Below are positions 60,905 to 64,000 of a stretch of DNA of 64,000 bases, one piece after another. Below the pieces are notes generated by a model, which saw only the letters and a list, made by a program, of their open reading frames with translations, searched no databases and was not told the DNA's origin. Each line of letters opens with the position of its first letter. Position 1 is the first letter of the stretch. The position numbers were made by a program, and so were the translations under genes. This stretch comes from Myxococcales bacterium 68-20 (GTDB taxonomy: Bacteria > Myxococcota_A > Polyangia > Polyangiales > Polyangiaceae): assembly GCA_001899635.1 (NCBI GenBank), contig MKVQ01000033.1:100356-164355 (forward strand), written 5' to 3'.

Positions 60905-61482
60905 GCGACACGAACCAACGCCCCCCGGCACACCGCGGGTCCCTCACCCCCTCGGCAGCAGCGAGCTCTCCCGAGCTGCTCCCCGACGATCTCGTGTGGG
61001 CCGACGGCGGACACGCAAGCGATGTCGTGTTCACCGCGCTCGCGGACGGGCAGCACGCGATCGTCCCTTCCGCCGTCCTCGCGCATGTCGAGCGCTGCAC
61101 GACATGCACGACCCATCTCGGCCACGCCGCGCTCCTCTCGCTCCACGCCGGCACCGAGCTCGATGCGCGCGCCGAGCACGAACGCGTCTCTGCCCGCCGT
61201 CCCCTTCCCCGCCTCGCGATCGCCCTCGGTCTCGTCGTCGCCGCGCTCGGCCTCTTGCCGAGCATCGTCGATGCCGAAGGCGGAGTGTCCGCCGCCCGGA
61301 GCTTCGTCACGCGCGACGTTCCGCTCTACCTCAAGGGCATCGCCACCCTCGTCCATCGCCTCGGCGAGCCCGGGAGCGCGGCAGGCCTCGTCGTCACCTA
61401 CGTCACTGCCGCGATGCTCGTCGTGATGGGCATCGCCGTCGTCCGCATCCTTCCCAAGGCTCAGAAAGAGAACTCCCGATGA
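60901..61482 (+). CDS. zinc-binding anti-sigma factor with two membrane helices
   Basis: The 193-residue protein has an N-terminal zinc anti-sigma motif AHVERCTTC (His62, Cys66, Cys69). Two hydrophobic segments follow (about 102-122 and 160-184). The ZAS fold binds the ECF sigma factor, and the membrane helices connect it to envelope signals. It overlaps the sigma stop by 4 bp and the next gene's start by 4 bp. Confidence 0.88.
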   Translation: MSDTNQRPPAHRGSLTPSAAASSPELLPDDLVWADGGHASDVVFTALADGQHAIVPSAVLAHVERCTTCTTHLGHAALLSLHAGTELDARAEHERVSARRPLPRLAIALGLVVAALGLLPSIVDAEGGVSAARSFVTRDVPLYLKGIATLVHRLGEPGSAAGLVVTYVTAAMLVVMGIAVVRILPKAQKENSR

Positions 61483-62861
61483 AGCCCGTTCGACTCCTCT
61501 CCATGCTCGGCGTCGCAGCACTCGCGTTCGCGGTCCCCTTCAGCGCCGGTGCGACGGTGAAGAAGGAAGGCTCGTGGCCCGGCGTCGAGAAGAAGGTCGA
61601 CCTCGAGTTCGAGGGCAAGCCGAGCGACGGCCTCAAGCGGCTCGCGAAGGAAGCCGGCTGGAGCCTCGTCGTCGCCAAGGGCGTCGCTGTGGACGGCGAC
61701 GGCGCCGAGGTCCACGTCGCGGTCGACGAACAGCCCGCCGACGCCGTGCTCGAGGCACTGTTCGTCGGTCATGACGTCGTCGCCCACCGGAACGGCACGC
61801 TCATCACGGTGACGCCTGCGTCCTCCGCGGGGACGAACGCTCCGAACGTCGCGGCGGTGCCGGCAGCACCCGCACTGCGAGACCTGCCCTCGTTGCCCGC
61901 GCCCCCGGCGACACCGATGGCACCCGTACTGCCCGCACCCGCGGCGACGCCGATGGCGCCCGTGCTGCCCGCAGTGCGCGGCGAGGACCGCAACATCTTC
62001 GGTGGGAGCCTCGTCATCCACAAGGACGAGGTCGTCCACACCGTGACGGTCGCAGGCGGATCCCTCAAGGTCGAGGGGACGATCACGGGCGATCTCGTCA
62101 TCGCCGGCGGGTCCGCGAAGATCCTGAGCGGCGGCCGCGTCGTCGGCAATGCGACCGTGTTCGGTGGATCGCTCAAGGTCGAGAAGGACGGGCGCATCGA
62201 CGGTGACGTCGGGATCGCCGGGGGCTCTCTCAGGCGAGCAGAGGGCGCGATCATCGGCGGGCGCATCGTCGATCAGGACCACGGCGGGCAGGTCGAGCTC
62301 ACCGCCGGCGACGACGGGACGACGACCGAGCAGATCCCGAGCGAGAGCCCCAGGCGCTCGCGCCTCGCAGAGGCTGCGCAAGCGTTCGGTCAGTCGGTCA
62401 CTCGCATGGCCCTCCTGTTCGTCCTCGGCTCCGTGCTCTTGGCCCTTCTTGCGCCGCGAATGGAGACGCTGCGCGTCGAGATCGCGTCGCGACCGATGCG
62501 CTCATTCGCGGTCGGTCTCGTCGGCACGGTGCTCGGCACCATCGGCGCGGTGATCGCGCTCACAATCCTCTGCGTCACCATCATCGGGATCCCGCTGGCC
62601 CTCGTCGGCGTCCTCCTCGGGGTGATCGCCGTCTACGGCGCCGTGGCAGCGGCCCTCACGACGTTCGGCGCTGCCGTCATCGGCCATCGCACGCAGAACC
62701 CGTACCTCCACCTCCTCCTCGGCTGCGCCGCGTTCCTCGTCCTCTCTTCGATCCCGTGGATCGGCGGCGCGGTCTCGTTCGCCGTGGTGATGATCGCGGT
62801 CGGCGCCTTGGTCACGACGCGCGTGGGCGGACTGGTCGAGCGCCGTCGCAGGGCGATGTAG
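61479..62861 (+). CDS. bactofilin-like/STN membrane protein
   Basis: The 460-residue protein has a signal peptide, an STN/secretin-like N-terminal domain (about 38-113, KVDLEFEGKPSDGLKRLAKE) and a Pro/Ala linker. A bactofilin-like beta-helix follows (HTVTVAGGSLKVEGTITGDL, VIAGGSAKILSGGRVVGNAT, FGGSLKVEKDGRIDGDVGIA). The last 160 residues hold four or more membrane helices. The surface-exposed helix combined with a membrane domain suggests an envelope protein that reports to, or is controlled by, the sigma/anti-sigma pair. The ATG lies in an ATGA overlap. Confidence 0.85.
   Translation: MKPVRLLSMLGVAALAFAVPFSAGATVKKEGSWPGVEKKVDLEFEGKPSDGLKRLAKEAGWSLVVAKGVAVDGDGAEVHVAVDEQPADAVLEALFVGHDVVAHRNGTLITVTPASSAGTNAPNVAAVPAAPALRDLPSLPAPPATPMAPVLPAPAATPMAPVLPAVRGEDRNIFGGSLVIHKDEVVHTVTVAGGSLKVEGTITGDLVIAGGSAKILSGGRVVGNATVFGGSLKVEKDGRIDGDVGIAGGSLRRAEGAIIGGRIVDQDHGGQVELTAGDDGTTTEQIPSESPRRSRLAEAAQAFGQSVTRMALLFVLGSVLLALLAPRMETLRVEIASRPMRSFAVGLVGTVLGTIGAVIALTILCVTIIGIPLALVGVLLGVIAVYGAVAAALTTFGAAVIGHRTQNPYLHLLLGCAAFLVLSSIPWIGGAVSFAVVMIAVGALVTTRVGGLVERRRRAM
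61908..61979. repeat. two-copy 36-bp tandem repeat
   Basis: Units coding ATPMAPVLPA occur twice, at 61908-61943 and 61944-61979, within the linker of the 61479 protein. The copies differ mainly at synonymous third positions, showing that the duplication is not very recent. Confidence 0.75.
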
Positions 62862-63036
62862 CGACGAGGCGTCCTCCGCTACGGCGGAGCTCGAAGCAGT
62901 AGAGATGAGCCTCGATCACGCCGCACATGCCCTCGGTCTCGTTCGTCCAGCGTCCTCCATCGAGCATGTCGGCTCTCCCCGATAGGATCGAACTCCCGCC
63001 CCTTCGCCATCGACGATCGTAGGCGCGACGCGCTCG

Positions 63037-63912
63037 TCAGGGGGAGACGGTCGCGCAGCAGCGGAAGCCCCCCTGCGGGAGGGAGGAGATGCGCTGCTGA
63101 CGGTCGGTCGCCCCACACCGCAGGCTTCCTTCGGGAAAGCTGAACGAACCGCCGGGCATCGGGCACGCGCCCGAGTCCTGATCGCAGTCGTCGATCCACT
63201 CCTGGACGTTGCCGACCATGTCGAAGACGCCGTCGTAGCCACCGACACACTTCGGGTAGCTGCCCACCGGCTGCCGCCCGCGGGATCCTACGCCGTTGCA
63301 GGCGTCGGCCTCGAAGCGGTCACCGTACGGGAAGGCGCGTGCATCGTTGTGGGAGCAGGCCACGAACCATTCGCTCGCCGTCGTCGTCGCCTCGGCGGGT
63401 GTGAGCGATCCGCCTCCGATGCGGCCGCAGAGGCGCTTGCCGGACCAGGCGCAGAATGCGCGGGCATCGCACCAGTCGACGACGGACACCGGCATGTCGT
63501 CCACGTCGGCCTCGCTGAGACCGGCGTCACTCTCTGCCGGTGTCGCTCGCCACCAGTAGGGCGGCTTGAACGTCGTGTTCGATGCACATGCGGCAGGCTG
63601 ATCGCCGAGTCCGCCACCGGGCAGATCGGACATGGCATCGAGGAACGCCGCATACTGACCGACCGTGACCTCGGTGCTGTCGATGCAGAACCCGGCGAGC
63701 TTCACCATCGAGGGGCCACGGAGCGAGGGGCACTCCGCCTTCGGAGCACCATCGCTCGAGGGGGCCGTGGCGTCACCGAGGAGTCCTCCTTCGTCGACGT
63801 CGGCCTGGTTCGGTGCCACCTCGGCAGCAGGCGCGAAGCTCGAACAAGCGCCGAACAGGCCGAGCGCCGCGAGAGCGGCAAGAGCGGCGAGAGGCACGAG
63901 CGCGCGGCGCAT
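63037..63912 (-). CDS. SUMF1/formylglycine-generating-enzyme-fold lipoprotein
   Basis: The 291-residue protein has a signal peptide with lipobox FGAC and a SUMF1 domain: GFCIDSTEVTVGQYAAFLD, PVSVVDWCDARAFCAWSGKR, LTPAEATTTASEWFVACSHN, GYDGVFDMVGNVQEWIDDC, PMPGGSFSFPEGSLRCGATD and LPQGGFRCCATVSP. Many such proteins lack oxidase activity and act as exported binding partners. AGGA lies seven bases before the ATG, inside the adjacent intron-like sequence. There is no downstream gene before the operon end at 62861. Confidence 0.9.
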   Translation of the reverse strand: MRRALVPLAALAALAALGLFGACSSFAPAAEVAPNQADVDEGGLLGDATAPSSDGAPKAECPSLRGPSMVKLAGFCIDSTEVTVGQYAAFLDAMSDLPGGGLGDQPAACASNTTFKPPYWWRATPAESDAGLSEADVDDMPVSVVDWCDARAFCAWSGKRLCGRIGGGSLTPAEATTTASEWFVACSHNDARAFPYGDRFEADACNGVGSRGRQPVGSYPKCVGGYDGVFDMVGNVQEWIDDCDQDSGACPMPGGSFSFPEGSLRCGATDRQQRISSLPQGGFRCCATVSP

Positions 63913-64000
63913 TGGTAGATCCTACTTTCCTTCCCGCCAGAGGGCGGGCGTTAGAGCAAGACCCCCTTTCAAACCGTGCGTGCGGATTTCCCGCACACGG
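63913..64000 (-). mobile_element. 3' end of a group II intron (domain V and VI), cut by window edge
   Basis: Read on the minus strand, 64000-63974 folds as CCGTG-TGCGG, loop GAAAT, CCGCA, a two-base CG bulge, CACGG, followed by TTT. This matches the canonical domain V hairpin with its 3'-side bulge; the leading catalytic triad would lie just past the edge. A second hairpin (CCCGCC-CTCT-GGCGGG, 63950 to 63935) fits domain VI, and the sequence then runs to TCTACC near the SUMF1 start. The reverse transcriptase gene, if present, is outside the window. Confidence 0.65.

Overview
The window is very GC-rich, densely coded DNA with strong G/C third-position bias. The gene content points to a myxobacterium, most likely a Polyangia-type member of the Myxococcota. 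The evidence is Hanks-type Ser/Thr kinases with the HRDVSPQN loop and a C-terminal Cys-containing tail, a large number of predicted lipoproteins, RCC1-repeat and IgGFc-binding-like surface proteins, DUF3160 and SYLF proteins, a MYXO-CTERM-like tail and several ECF sigma/anti-sigma pairs. No rRNA, tRNA or CRISPR array was recognised.

Layout. 1-10.9 kb: a 5'-truncated beta-helix-like protein, two Ser/Thr kinases facing each other (one followed by a TPR-like exported partner), peptide deformylase, a TrmY-type tRNA methyltransferase, membrane proteins, a PP2C phosphatase and a SanA/YdcF-type protein. 11.0-20.5 kb: a tightly packed minus-strand operon running from an ECF sigma factor and a membrane anti-sigma-like protein into five predicted lipoproteins (Cys-rich repeats, two WAVG-type propellers, an RCC1 propeller, an IgGFc-binding-like protein). 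Neighbouring genes overlap by 4 bp, except one overlap of 26 bp. An envelope-like protein precedes the sigma gene. 20.7-29.5 kb: lipoproteins, small exported proteins, a lipoprotein pyroglutamyl-peptidase homologue, and a minus-strand trio of chlorite-dismutase/HemQ-family protein, FmdE-like lipoprotein and His-rich four-helix membrane protein.

29.8-41.2 kb: a PAS histidine kinase ended by an in-frame TGA at a conserved Trp position, a propeller lipoprotein, a YdeI-family protein, a LuxR regulator, an HExxH metallopeptidase lipoprotein, a HEAT-like lipoprotein with a DUF2314 neighbour, and a SYLF protein. 41.4-47.2 kb: lipid and amino-acid metabolism, with an acyl-CoA dehydrogenase divergent from an APH kinase (a split ACAD10/11 arrangement) and a PLP aminotransferase, then a Gly/Ala-rich lipoprotein. 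47.2-53.5 kb: a DUF3160 lipoprotein, a BTAD-ATPase regulator, a tiny lipoprotein and an acyl-CoA-dehydrogenase-fold flavoprotein. 53.7-60.0 kb: a DUF455 ferritin-like/ATP-grasp pair, a metallophosphoesterase with a lipoprotein partner, a Tat-type alpha/beta hydrolase and an ElyC-type protein. 60.2-62.9 kb: an ECF sigma, zinc-finger anti-sigma and bactofilin-like membrane protein operon.

The right edge holds a SUMF1-fold lipoprotein. Directly upstream of it on its own strand lies what looks like the 3' end (domains V and VI) of a group II intron that continues outside the window.

The overall theme is envelope and surface display with signalling. The best candidates for undescribed systems are the sigma-controlled five-lipoprotein operon, the HemQ-like/FmdE/cytochrome-b-like trio and the DUF455/ATP-grasp pair. 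All functions are inferred from reading the sequence; no database search was run.
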